Shown piece by piece: positions 55,062 through 63,843 of a DNA stretch of 64,000 bases. The DNA is from Peribacillus frigoritolerans (lineage in GTDB: Bacteria; Bacillota; Bacilli; Bacillales; DSM-1321). Under the pieces are notes generated by a model. It did no database searches, was not told the origin of the DNA, and was given only the letters and a program-made list of their open reading frames with translations. The first letter of the stretch is position 1. Each line of letters starts with the position of its first letter. The stretch lies in assembly GCF_001636405.1 (NCBI RefSeq), contig NZ_KV440950.1, forward strand, positions 5,013,977 through 5,077,976, in the 5' to 3' direction. The translations under genes were made by a program, and so were the position numbers.

Positions 55062-55847
55062 TTAATAAAGCATTCGGTTCGGCAACTGTTTCGCAATCAT
55101 TAATTCATCAAGGCTACCAAAAGTGTACCCCTGTTTTTCAAGATCAGTCAGAATCGAGTCCAATGCTTCCGCATTATCCTTCGATACAGTATGCAATAAT
55201 AAAATCGCGCCGGGATGAATCTGCTTAAGCACTTCATCATGTGCAAAAGCGGCACCCTTTTGTTGATCTACAATCCAGTCCCTATATGCCAGTGACCAGA
55301 AGATGTGGTAATACCCTTCTTTTTTTGCGACCCTCATTGTTCTCTCATTAAATACGCCACGAGGCGGCCTTAAATAGTTCATTCCCTTTTGCCCCGTTAA
55401 TTTTTCCGTTGCTTCTTTTACCCGCTCAAGCTCGGTGCGGATCACATCGTCCGTCACGCCGGTCATATCCGGATGGTTCCATGAATGGTTTCCTACGATA
55501 TGCCCCTCATTGGCCATACGGACAACAAGCTCAGGTGCCGTTTTTAAGTAATGACCCGTGACAAAAAAAGCTCCAGGAGCACCATGTTTCTTCAGAACAT
55601 CTAAAATCTGGGCCGTATAGCCATTTTCATAACCGTTATCAAAGGTTAAATAAACGACTTTTTTCTTTGTATCCCCCTTATAAATCGCTTCATATTCAGG
55701 CAGCATTTCATTGAATTTTTTTCCGGCATCGGCAGGTGTACCATTTTTTCCTTTATTGAATCCCCAATTATAGGATTCTGCAAAAGCTGGACTGACCAAA
55801 GAGCATATCAAGCATATAAAAGCGGATAAAATCACCATTTTTTTCAT
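55062..55847 (-). CDS. pdaA: Delta-lactam-biosynthetic polysaccharide deacetylase PdaA
   Basis: This 261-residue exported enzyme has a signal peptide (1-26, ending PAFAES), NWGFNKGKNGTPADAG and the NodB-fold motifs VYLTFDNGYENGYT, HSWNHPDMT and YLRPPRGVFNERT. In sporulation it removes the acetyl group from muramic acid for the cortex delta-lactam. The length matches B. subtilis PdaA (263). The ATG at 55845-55847 follows GGGGGA, so a longer frame starting upstream is rejected. Confidence 0.9.
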   Translation of the reverse strand: MKKMVILSAFICLICSLVSPAFAESYNWGFNKGKNGTPADAGKKFNEMLPEYEAIYKGDTKKKVVYLTFDNGYENGYTAQILDVLKKHGAPGAFFVTGHYLKTAPELVVRMANEGHIVGNHSWNHPDMTGVTDDVIRTELERVKEATEKLTGQKGMNYLRPPRGVFNERTMRVAKKEGYYHIFWSLAYRDWIVDQQKGAAFAHDEVLKQIHPGAILLLHTVSKDNAEALDSILTDLEKQGYTFGSLDELMIAKQLPNRMLY

Positions 55848-55981
55848 TGGAATATCCCCCATGTCTTTTTTCTTATTGTTTGAAACATGGAGATTTATAT
55901 GCATGATATTGTGAAGGTCAAATTCCTCGCAAAACAAAAAAAAGGCCCTTCCTCCGAAAAGGATAGGCCTACATGTTTTGT

Positions 55982-56167
55982 TTATCCTTTAAATAACGCT
56001 TGTGCCGCCTTCCAAATAATGGCGATAGCGAAAATGAGAACGGTTACAATTCCGACTACGTCAAGGAATGTTTCAAGACCGGAGAAAATCGTATTTGCCA
56101 CAGGAAGTTGGATGAAAGCAAAACCGGTTAACATGGCGATAAAGAATAAGATGTAGCTATTCTGCAT
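55982..56167 (-). CDS. Small two-helix membrane protein of unknown function
   Basis: This 61-residue protein has hydrophobic helices at about 5-22 and 31-55, then the basic ending WKAAQALFKG. ATG 56165-56167 follows the strong site AAAGGGGGG. It is divergent from the 45-residue membrane protein at 56279. The family is not recognised. Confidence 0.65.
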   Translation of the reverse strand: MQNSYILFFIAMLTGFAFIQLPVANTIFSGLETFLDVVGIVTVLIFAIAIIWKAAQALFKG

Positions 56168-56278
56168 GAAAATCCCCCCTTTCTCTTCTAATGTATGTGC
56201 GACCATTCCAAAAGATTGTACTTTTTTGAGGTAATTTTCGCCTTTTTTTTCATATACATGTACCAAGGGGGGAATGAA

Positions 56279-56416
56279 ATGCTGGAATGGGTTATCACTC
56301 TTGGCTTTGTTGGTTGTCTTGGTTTAAGTGGTGGAGTGTTTGTTCATTTTGTGAAAAGCGGATTGAATTTGGAGGATTCATCAAGGATCGATCCACTGCC
56401 GGAAGTCAAAGAGTAA
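56279..56416 (+). CDS. Tiny membrane protein of unknown function
   Basis: This 45-residue protein has one hydrophobic helix (LEWVITLGFVGCLGLSGGVF) and an acidic tail ending EVKE. The ATG follows AAGGGGGG at good spacing. It is divergent from the other small membrane protein and ends at a shared terminator. The family is not recognised. Confidence 0.6.
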   Translation: MLEWVITLGFVGCLGLSGGVFVHFVKSGLNLEDSSRIDPLPEVKE

Positions 56417-56421
56417 GATAT

Positions 56422-56459
56422 GCAAAAGACGCTCAACCTTTTGGTGAGCGTCTTTTGCC
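56422..56459. terminator. Bidirectional terminator between tiny gene and fumarase
   Basis: GCAAAAGACGCTCA and TGAGCGTCTTTTGC flank a 9-nt loop, giving a 14-bp perfect stem. Both convergent genes end here. Confidence 0.85.
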
Positions 56460-56465
56460 AAACAT

Positions 56466-58034
56466 TTATTTAAATACCGGTTCTTTGAATTGTGCCAATT
56501 TTTCCAATGAAGATTGCTGAACGTCTTTATGCAGGCTGTTTCCATGTGAATCCATGGTAACTACTGCAGTGAATCCTTCAACATTCAGATGCCACATTGC
56601 TTCTGGAATACCAAATTCAGTGAAGTTCACACCTTCGACGGATTTGATGCAGTCTGCATAATATTGAGCAGCCCCGCCGATTGCATTTAGATAAACGCCG
56701 CCGTGTTCACTTAATGCTTCTAGTGTTTTTGGTCCCATTCCGCCTTTACCGATAACTGCACGGATGCCGAATCGCTTCATGATATCGCCTTGGTATGGTT
56801 CTTCACGAATACTTGTTGTTGGTCCGGCGGCCTTTACATGCCATTTGCCCTCTTCATCCTTCAGCATAACTGGTCCACAGTGATAGATGATTTGTCCATC
56901 CAGGTCGATTGGTGCAGGATTTTCAGATAAGTGCTTGTGGATAGCGTCACGGCCTGTATACATTCTGCCGTTAATATGAACTACGTCACCCACTTTTAAT
57001 TCACGGATTTGTTCTTCCGTGATTGGTGCTTGCAGGGTGATTTCACGGGAAGCTTCAACGTCCGATTCTGCAGCGGCTGCCACTTCATCCTTCGCTGCTT
57101 TTTCTGCTTCCAGAGCAAAGTCGATTTTCTCGCCTTCTTGATACAACCACTCATTGATTTCGCCTGTTTCAGGATTGACTTTCACTCCTAAACGGCGGAA
57201 CGCCCAGCAGTTGTAAGCAACGGATACGAAAAAGCTTGCCGGAATACGGTGCATGACACCGATTTTACATCCAAGCAGTGTAGTTTCGCCGCCAAAGCCC
57301 ATCGTGCCGATGCCCAATTCATTAGCAGTCTTCATGATGTAATCTTCAAGTTGACGAAGATCTTCATTCGGATTCACATCTTCATTACTGCGGAAAAGTT
57401 GAGCCTTAGCCAGATCATATCCGGATGAACGGTCCCCTCCGATACCCACGCCGATGAAGCCGGCACTGCAGCCTTGTCCTTGTGCTTGGTAGACAGAGTG
57501 AAGGATACATTTACGGATTCCGTCCAAATCACGGCCCGCTTTTCCCAATCCTTCAAGTTCCATAGGCAGACTGTATTGGATGTTTTTATTTTCACAGCCG
57601 CCGCCTTTTAAGATGAGACGAACATCAATATAGTCTTTTTCCCATTGATCGAATTTAATGACAGGAAGACCTTCCCCAAGGTTATCCCCGCTATTTTCAC
57701 CCGATAAAGAATCAACTGCGTTTGGACGAAGTTTTCCGCCTTTTGTCGCTAAAATGATTGCATTTCGAATTGCTTTTTTTATTTCAAGTTGGTTGACGCC
57801 AACTGGAGTTTTTATTTTGAAAGTCGGCAGACCAGTATCCTGGCAAATCGGTGATACATTGTCGTCAGCCATTGTAATATTATTCGTGATGGTGGTCAGG
57901 CTCAATGCAGAACGAGTACCTGCATTTTCACGTTGTTTTGCACTTTTGACCGCACGACGAACATCCTTTGGAAGATTCGTTGAAGTTTCAACGATAAGAC
58001 TGTACATACTTTCTTGGAATTTTTGAATATCCAA
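56466..58034 (-). CDS. fumA: Fumarate hydratase class I (iron-sulfur)
   Basis: This 522-residue cytoplasmic enzyme interconverts fumarate and malate. The two halves (N-terminal alpha part with ICQDTGLPTFK, C-terminal beta part with GRMYTGRDAIHKHL and IREEPYQGDIMKRFGIRAVIGKGGMG split) are fused, as in FumA. The [4Fe-4S] cysteines are expected in ICQDTG, QGCSAGF and TLLGCKIG. The best-known Bacillus fumarase (CitG) is class II, so this is the oxygen-sensitive type. The start is a TTG at 58034, with GGGGG upstream. It is monocistronic. Confidence 0.9.
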   Translation of the reverse strand: MDIQKFQESMYSLIVETSTNLPKDVRRAVKSAKQRENAGTRSALSLTTITNNITMADDNVSPICQDTGLPTFKIKTPVGVNQLEIKKAIRNAIILATKGGKLRPNAVDSLSGENSGDNLGEGLPVIKFDQWEKDYIDVRLILKGGGCENKNIQYSLPMELEGLGKAGRDLDGIRKCILHSVYQAQGQGCSAGFIGVGIGGDRSSGYDLAKAQLFRSNEDVNPNEDLRQLEDYIMKTANELGIGTMGFGGETTLLGCKIGVMHRIPASFFVSVAYNCWAFRRLGVKVNPETGEINEWLYQEGEKIDFALEAEKAAKDEVAAAAESDVEASREITLQAPITEEQIRELKVGDVVHINGRMYTGRDAIHKHLSENPAPIDLDGQIIYHCGPVMLKDEEGKWHVKAAGPTTSIREEPYQGDIMKRFGIRAVIGKGGMGPKTLEALSEHGGVYLNAIGGAAQYYADCIKSVEGVNFTEFGIPEAMWHLNVEGFTAVVTMDSHGNSLHKDVQQSSLEKLAQFKEPVFK

Positions 58035-58325
58035 ATTTCTCTTCCCCCTCTTATTTCCCCTAGATTAGATTTAATCATTTCCCTGCTTCTCTATAAATAG
58101 TGAATGATTCACACCCGTTTTATTATACATCTAACATAATCTTTCGAAAACAAGTAATTATTTTTCTTAATGAACAGCAATTTGGAGAGAAATGAGTAAA
58201 GCGCCAGAAATAGCCCATATGTTAAATTTCATCACCAAACATTTCCATCAAAAAAGGACGACGAAGTTTCTCGTCATCCCTTCATGAATATTAACATTGA
58301 AAAAATCATACTATCGAAACAGATA

Positions 58326-58511
58326 TTAGTCTTCGCGGGTTTTGAATTGTTCCACTTTGCCTTCCAAATCATCTATCATGCCGATTAAACGGTCTATATC
58401 TTCCAACTCCGTATTTTCCGGTTCGATATGATCAAGAACTTCCATGAACATCGTGAGGCGTTCTTTTAAGTATGTTAATTGTTCGTTTTTACCTGTAATG
58501 GATTTTCCCAT
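58326..58511 (-). CDS. SE1561-family small protein
   Basis: This 61-residue acidic, helical, coiled-coil-like protein (LKERLTMFMEVLDHIEPENT ... DDLEGKVEQFK) matches the SE1561 type common in Bacillales. It starts after AAGGAGAG. Function is unknown. A small hairpin (GACGACGAA/TTCTCGTC) lies about 50 bp downstream. Confidence 0.75.
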   Translation of the reverse strand: MGKSITGKNEQLTYLKERLTMFMEVLDHIEPENTELEDIDRLIGMIDDLEGKVEQFKTRED

Positions 58512-58661
58512 GAGGCACTCTCCTTCCGTTCTTCTTTCATCGTAACGAAATCTGCTTGAAAGTGCAATGGCAAGCTATAAATGCAGCTCTCCGCCATTTG
58601 ACAATTTTTGTCCCCATTGTTCATAATGGGTTAGTGCATTATTACGTAAGGAGTTTTAAAT

Positions 58662-59789
58662 ATGTCAATAATCAAGCAAGATCTTTTAACACCAATTACA
58701 CCCAAGTATGATCCTTGGGAAGCATATATGGACGTTGAACAATATGGAAAACTCAGCCTTACCAATGTGGAGTTCACCACCACCACCCTTTGCAATATGC
58801 GTTGTGAGCATTGTGCCGTCGGTTACACACTCCAGCCCAAGGACCCGGATGCACTGCCTCTGGAATTACTGATCCAGCGCCTTGATGAGATCCCTTTGCT
58901 TCGTTCGCTCAGCATTACTGGCGGGGAACCGATGCTTTCAAGAAAACAAGTGAAGAATTATGTTTTGCCTCTTTTGAAATATGCCCGTAGTCGCGGGGTC
59001 CGGACACAAATCAATTCCAATTTGACCCTTGACTTGGAACGGTATGAGGAAATCATTCCTTATTTGGATGTTCTCCACATTTCCCATAATTGGGGAACGA
59101 TCGATGAATTCATTGATATCGGCTTTGCCATGATGGACCGAAAACCATCCCGGGAACAGCGAAAGAAATTATTTGATAAAATGATCGAAAATTCCCGTGC
59201 CCTGACAAAGGCTGGTGTACTGGTATCTGCGGAAACGATGCTTAATAAACGGACATTGCCTCATCTTGAGCATATTCACAGGCAGATCGTCGATGAAATG
59301 GGATGTCAAAGGCATGAAATTCATCCGATGTATCCAAGCGATTTCGCTTCGGCACTTGAAACTTTATCACTGGACAAAATGCGTGAAGCAATTCATCATT
59401 TGCTTGATATCCGGGATGAAAATGTTTGGATGCTTTTCGGTACCCTGCCATTTTATCCTTGCAATAACAGTATAGAGGATATTAAGCTGCTTCAACGCCT
59501 TTATGGTTCACATAAAGTGACTGTGCGAAATGATCCTGATGGACGATCACGGTTGAACATCAATATTTTCACCGGGGAAGTGATCGTGACCGATTTTGGG
59601 GACGCGCCTACATTAGGGAATATCAAAGATCAGCCCTTGACCGAATCCTATGAAACATGGACGAATTCGAAACTGGCCAATGAATTGAATTGCCACTGCC
59701 CGGCAGTCAAATGTCTAGGCCCGAATGTACTCGTCAAAAATGCATACTACCCGAAAGAGGACTTCAGGATCAGGAAGTCAACCATATGA
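58662..59789 (+). CDS. yfkAB: Radical SAM/CxCxxxxC motif protein YfkAB
   Basis: This 375-residue radical-SAM enzyme has the [4Fe-4S] motif CNMRCEHC at residues 44-51 (Cys 44, 48, 51), the GGEPM motif in SITGGEPMLS, and a C-terminal CHCPAVKC that gives the family its name. The substrate is not known. A fused yfkA-yfkB frame is the functional form. The neighbours YfkD, YfkE-like and YfkF-like follow the B. subtilis order. Confidence 0.92.
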   Translation: MSIIKQDLLTPITPKYDPWEAYMDVEQYGKLSLTNVEFTTTTLCNMRCEHCAVGYTLQPKDPDALPLELLIQRLDEIPLLRSLSITGGEPMLSRKQVKNYVLPLLKYARSRGVRTQINSNLTLDLERYEEIIPYLDVLHISHNWGTIDEFIDIGFAMMDRKPSREQRKKLFDKMIENSRALTKAGVLVSAETMLNKRTLPHLEHIHRQIVDEMGCQRHEIHPMYPSDFASALETLSLDKMREAIHHLLDIRDENVWMLFGTLPFYPCNNSIEDIKLLQRLYGSHKVTVRNDPDGRSRLNINIFTGEVIVTDFGDAPTLGNIKDQPLTESYETWTNSKLANELNCHCPAVKCLGPNVLVKNAYYPKEDFRIRKSTI

Positions 59790-59791
59790 AG

Positions 59792-59819
59792 AAAAACTCG
59801 CCAATCCGGCGAGTTTTTC
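59792..59819 (+). terminator. Terminator after yfkAB
   Basis: AAAAACTCGCC-AATCC-GGCGAGTTTTT is a strong stem with T runs. It also serves the convergent YfkD gene. Confidence 0.9.
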
Positions 59820-59822
59820 AAT

Positions 59823-60635
59823 TTACCTGGGTTGCTGTGAGACTGTAAAACTGAAGGAAACATGGTCCTGAACCGGTATCCATGCACCGATGCCTTGGGA
59901 AGTGATGTTCTTTATCGTAATGGTTCTTTTATTTCCTTTTAGGTTCAAATACACTTCCCCATATGTGACCTTGCCTTTTTCATTTACGGCGGAAGCAAAA
60001 CTGGATAAGTAACCAATCCTATTTGACGCAACATTGTATACTTGATCTTTTTTCGTACCAGCTCCAATGATCGTTTCAAAAGCCAAAGGCAAATTCGTTT
60101 TCTCGGTGGCTTTTAACAGCATCATCTTTTGAACATCCTCAGCCTTAGGAATTTTCGCCGTCAGACCGCCACTCACTGCCTTCTGACTTTCCTGGACATA
60201 ACGGATCTTATATGGAACTTCACCGCCGCGATTATCATAGTAATTCGTATTGATTTTTTGGTATTCCCAGTTTGGTGCCGTTTCCGAAGACTCATAATTC
60301 AAGGCCCAATGACCAAGGTAAATGGTCGCCCTGTATCCAAAAGCAAGCGGGGCCTTTGCAATTGCGGATTCATTCAACATTTGGATGAGTTCTGGATTTT
60401 CAATCTTGATATCCGACGATTCGATCAATTGTTCGGCAAGATTACTTGGCTGCAGCATCGGAAGATCCTGGGTCGGATTCGGATACGTATTCTCCTTTGC
60501 AATATTCAATACGGAAGGAGGGATATTCACCTTATTCGGATTTGCTTTGACTTCTGGTATATCTGCTGCAAAACTTACATTCGCCTGTATGAAGGCAATT
60601 AGGGCAATCATCGTAATAAGAATAGTTCTTCTCAT
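59823..60635 (-). CDS. yfkD: YfkD-family protein
   Basis: This 270-residue exported protein has an N-terminal signal peptide (1-23, ending SFAAD) and the family sequence IPPSVLNIAKENTYPNPTQDLP. It is convergent with yfkAB, as in B. subtilis, and of similar length (YfkD 264). Function is unknown. No lipobox or transmembrane anchor was seen. Confidence 0.87.
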   Translation of the reverse strand: MRRTILITMIALIAFIQANVSFAADIPEVKANPNKVNIPPSVLNIAKENTYPNPTQDLPMLQPSNLAEQLIESSDIKIENPELIQMLNESAIAKAPLAFGYRATIYLGHWALNYESSETAPNWEYQKINTNYYDNRGGEVPYKIRYVQESQKAVSGGLTAKIPKAEDVQKMMLLKATEKTNLPLAFETIIGAGTKKDQVYNVASNRIGYLSSFASAVNEKGKVTYGEVYLNLKGNKRTITIKNITSQGIGAWIPVQDHVSFSFTVSQQPR

Positions 60636-61015
60636 GCTGTCGCACTCCTTTTGAGGGGTTCAATCATTTTTTTATAGATTTTGTTTTTAGCCAACATTCT
60701 ATACATTTCATTCAGATTTCATCTTTGTAATGAATTTGTAAAGTTCAGAATATTTACTTTTCTTTTCAAATCGGTTATACTTAATTTACATTATAAAAAG
60801 GAGGCGAAATCGTTCATACCTATTAAACCTTCAGGAGGTATGCTTATCGAACAATCCATGACACCCTTTTAAAGGATGACAGAAAACGAATTCGCCAATA
60901 CTTAAATCTGATGTAAAAGGATGGTGTGACACTCTAGAATATTTTCTCAACTTTTACAAAAGCATGATGAAAAATTTTGGAATAACTTATGAATGGTAAT
61001 TTACTAATATAGAAA
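60636..61015. other. Intergenic region upstream of yfkD with a possible short transcript
   Basis: Between yfkD and the terminator at 61016 there is no supported gene. The AAAAAGGAGG at about 60798 precedes a frame with no usable start. A promoter-like TATACT at about 60776 and the downstream plus-strand terminator raise the possibility of a short RNA. Confidence 0.35.
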
Positions 61016-61054
61016 TGACTCTGCTAAATCTAACCTGAGCAGAGTCATTTTTAT
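61016..61054 (+). terminator. Plus-strand terminator with no clear gene before it
   Basis: TGACTCTGCT and AGCAGAGTCA arms with a 12-nt loop are followed by TTTTTATTTTATT. This is a convincing intrinsic terminator for plus-strand transcription. Confidence 0.7.
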
Positions 61055-61060
61055 TTTATT

Positions 61061-61090
61061 AAAAGAAAGACCTCCCGTATCGGAAGGCCT
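61061..61090 (-). terminator. Terminator after the Ca2+/H+ exchanger gene
   Basis: On the minus strand AGGCCTTCCG-ATA-CGGGAGGTCT (two mismatches) is followed by TTCTTTT. Confidence 0.6.
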
Positions 61091-61096
61091 GCATTC

Positions 61097-62152
61097 TTAT
61101 AATAAGTAAAATCCAATTCCCATAATGAAGTAAGCGGCCAATAAGGTAAGGCCTTCAAACCAGTTCGTTTCCCCGTCATTGGAAATCATGATCATCAAGA
61201 AGACTGCTGTAACCATTGAGATCAGTTCTGGCAGTGTGAAGACGAGCGGCATATGCGTTGAATACATTAACGAAATAAGTACGAGTACAGGAGCTACGAA
61301 CATCGCTACTTGAAGCGTGGAACCGACGGCTATCTCCACTGCGACATCCATTTTGTTTTTATAGGCCATTATGACGGCGGACGCATGCTCTGCCGCGTTA
61401 CCCACGATTGCAACGATAATGACACCGATGAATAACTCCGACCATCCGAAGGTTTCCCCCACTTCGCTGAACGTATGGACAAGTTTCTCCGATACGTACG
61501 CAACAGCCAATGTAGCGGCAGCAAGTATTATAATTGCCTTTTTCCTGCTCCACTCCGGTACTTCTTCCTCATGTTCCTCGGGTTTCTCCGTATGCTGATA
61601 TACCCCGCGGTGAGTCACCAATTTAAAGAATAATGCAGCAAGATATAATAATATCAGTATAATGGAAATTCCTACACTTAACGACATCGTGCTTGATTCA
61701 CTCATGTCTTGTGTGAATACTTCCGGTATGACAAAGGCTACAATAACCGCAAAAATCAATAGACCGGCATTATGTCTCGCATCGAATACATTAAACTTCT
61801 GCCGTTTGTATTTAGTCCCTCCGACAAAAAATGAAAGGCCTGCCACCAACAATAAGTTCCCTAATACGGAACCAGTCAAAGAAGCCAACACGACCCCCAC
61901 AAGCCCCGCCTTTAATGAAAAGATGGATATGATCAATTCCACTGCATTCCCAAAGGTTGCATTCAAAAGACCGCCAATCCTTGGTCCCATGACGATCGCT
62001 AAGCTTTCAGTCGCCCGGCCCATGAAGCCTGCAAGCGCGACGATGGTTAAGCAATATACGATGAACATGATCACACTCGGCCAATGCAAAAATGACCCGA
62101 TGACAGATATAGGGACTCCCAGCAGGACAAGCCCCAAAAATATTTTATTCAC
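61097..62152 (-). CDS. chaA: Calcium/proton exchanger (YfkE/ChaA-like)
   Basis: This 351-residue protein has about 11 helices and the two alpha-repeat motifs of CaCA exchangers, GGLLNATFGNAVELIISIF and VGNAAEHASAVIMAYKNKMD. It exports Ca2+ in exchange for protons. The GTG at 62150-62152 is 7 nt from GAGGAG and gives exactly the length of B. subtilis YfkE (351); an in-frame TTG at 62194 lacks a suitable site. It sits between yfkD and yfkF homologues, as in B. subtilis. Confidence 0.9.
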   Translation of the reverse strand: MNKIFLGLVLLGVPISVIGSFLHWPSVIMFIVYCLTIVALAGFMGRATESLAIVMGPRIGGLLNATFGNAVELIISIFSLKAGLVGVVLASLTGSVLGNLLLVAGLSFFVGGTKYKRQKFNVFDARHNAGLLIFAVIVAFVIPEVFTQDMSESSTMSLSVGISIILILLYLAALFFKLVTHRGVYQHTEKPEEHEEEVPEWSRKKAIIILAAATLAVAYVSEKLVHTFSEVGETFGWSELFIGVIIVAIVGNAAEHASAVIMAYKNKMDVAVEIAVGSTLQVAMFVAPVLVLISLMYSTHMPLVFTLPELISMVTAVFLMIMISNDGETNWFEGLTLLAAYFIMGIGFYLL

Positions 62153-62344
62153 GATACTTCTCCTCACAATCCTATAGTTCTTTTTATGTAACAAAAACTA
62201 TCATACAAAATCTTCGGGCGAAGACAAAGGAAAATTTTATCATCCCCTCTCTCCTTGTCAATATTTACCCAAATTTCTATTGCTTAATCCTCTTCCTAAG
62301 ATGTAACATCAAGAAGGTATACATTTCTTAGGAGACTTGATTTT

Positions 62345-63511
62345 ATGAATAATAAATTGCTTTTTAGCGTTTTAATCTTAATTGTCGGCATATCGGGGTT
62401 TTCTCAAGGGATGCTTCTTCCGATCATTGCCATCATTTTTGAAAATGACGGAATTAGTTCATCCCTGAACGGGTTTCATGCAGCCTCGCTTTATATTGGA
62501 ATTCTGTTGATTTCTCCTTTTATGGAAGCACCCCTCCGTAAATACGGCTATAAGCCTTTGATAGTATTTGGCGGGATAACGGTCATTCTATCGCTTGCCC
62601 TATTTCCAGTTTGGAAATCATTCTGGTTTTGGTTTGTCCTTCGTTTCTTCATTGGAATCGGCGATCATACACTTCACTTTGCTACCCAGACCTGGATCAC
62701 TGCCATTTCACCTAAAACGAAGCGCGGAAGGAATCTTGCCATTTATGGACTTTTCTTCAGTCTTGGCTTCATGGTTGGCCCGCTGATGACGAAGCTTCTC
62801 GAGATTAATCAGTCTTTGCCTTTCATCATCACATCCATACTTAGCCTTCTCGCCTGGTCTGCTGTTTTCCTTATTAGAAATGAACTTCCTGAACAGGATG
62901 ATTCCGAAAGCACCTCATTCCTTGGCACACTCAAAAGGTTTTCGAAAGTGAGCCGCATAGCTTGGGTCGCATTTTTGCTTCCGTTCACATTTGGCGTGCT
63001 TGAGGCATCATTGAATAGCAATTTTCCTGTATTCGCCCTGCGCTCCGGAATCGATTTAACCGCAGTTTCCATCATCATTCCGGCATTTTCCGCGGGGACC
63101 CTGCTTACCCAGATTCCCTTGGGGATGATAAGTGACCGTTTTGGACGGCGAAAGACCTTGCTGACGATCCTTTTTTCAGGGTTTGCCATATTCACGCTTG
63201 CAGGGATATATTCCGATTCAGTGCTTGGTCTATTCATCTGCTTTATGTTTGGCGGAATGATGGTTGGTTCGACTTTCTCGCTGGGAATCAGTTATATGGC
63301 AGATCTTTTGCCTCGAAACCTATTACCTGCAGGAAATTTATTATGCAGTATTTTCTTTAGTCTCGGCAGCATCGGCGGTCCATTTTTTGGCGGCCTGGTC
63401 ATTGAACATATCCAAGGCGGGAATTTTTTCTACATGATCAGCATCATGCTTTTCCTTGTCTTCATTTCATTGGCCTTGTTTAAGGAGAAACTTCCTGCTT
63501 CAGTTAATTAA
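62345..63511 (+). CDS. yfkF: Major facilitator superfamily transporter (YfkF-like)
   Basis: This 388-residue 12-helix transporter has the MFS loop motif GMISDRFGRRKTLLTILF between helices and the related IGDHTLHFATQTW in the N-terminal half. The substrate is unknown, and drug or sugar export is common for the family. It is divergent from chaA, with TTAGGAG before the ATG. Position matches yfkF of B. subtilis. Confidence 0.85.
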   Translation: MNNKLLFSVLILIVGISGFSQGMLLPIIAIIFENDGISSSLNGFHAASLYIGILLISPFMEAPLRKYGYKPLIVFGGITVILSLALFPVWKSFWFWFVLRFFIGIGDHTLHFATQTWITAISPKTKRGRNLAIYGLFFSLGFMVGPLMTKLLEINQSLPFIITSILSLLAWSAVFLIRNELPEQDDSESTSFLGTLKRFSKVSRIAWVAFLLPFTFGVLEASLNSNFPVFALRSGIDLTAVSIIIPAFSAGTLLTQIPLGMISDRFGRRKTLLTILFSGFAIFTLAGIYSDSVLGLFICFMFGGMMVGSTFSLGISYMADLLPRNLLPAGNLLCSIFFSLGSIGGPFFGGLVIEHIQGGNFFYMISIMLFLVFISLALFKEKLPASVN

Positions 63512-63791
63512 TATAGTTTATTATCTGGACTACTTCTTTTATTATTCAATTTGAACGGTATTTATCAAGAGTGCCTGTATATTGGAGATTCAATACTTTA
63601 TATTTTTTACTAGATTAGAATCATTCTTCTTTATTTCCGAATAGGATATGTGGTAATATAATATTAACAAAAGGGACATCACCTTTATAAACCTTTGAAA
63701 ACATTGCTGTCATCGCAATTACGGTGGCAGCTTTCATATTTTATCCAGAGAAATGACGTTGATTATCTTTCTCAATTAGATACAAAGCAAA
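63512..63791. other. Intergenic region after yfkF-like gene
   Basis: The yfkF stop is followed by AT-rich sequence with no supported gene up to the Fur-like box. The P-type ATPase promoter should be in its last part. Confidence 0.45.
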
Positions 63792-63806
63792 TGATAATCT
63801 ATATCA
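63792..63806 (+). promoter_or_regulatory. Fur-family box before the P-type ATPase gene
   Basis: TGATAATCTATATCA matches the Fur 7-1-7 box TGATAATNATTATCA at 12 of 14 non-spacer positions. It lies 38 bp before the start codon, so iron-dependent control of the ATPase is plausible. PerR or Zur boxes fit less well. Confidence 0.55.
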
Positions 63807-63843
63807 TTTACACAAAATAGAGAAGAATGTGGGAGGGAATCTT

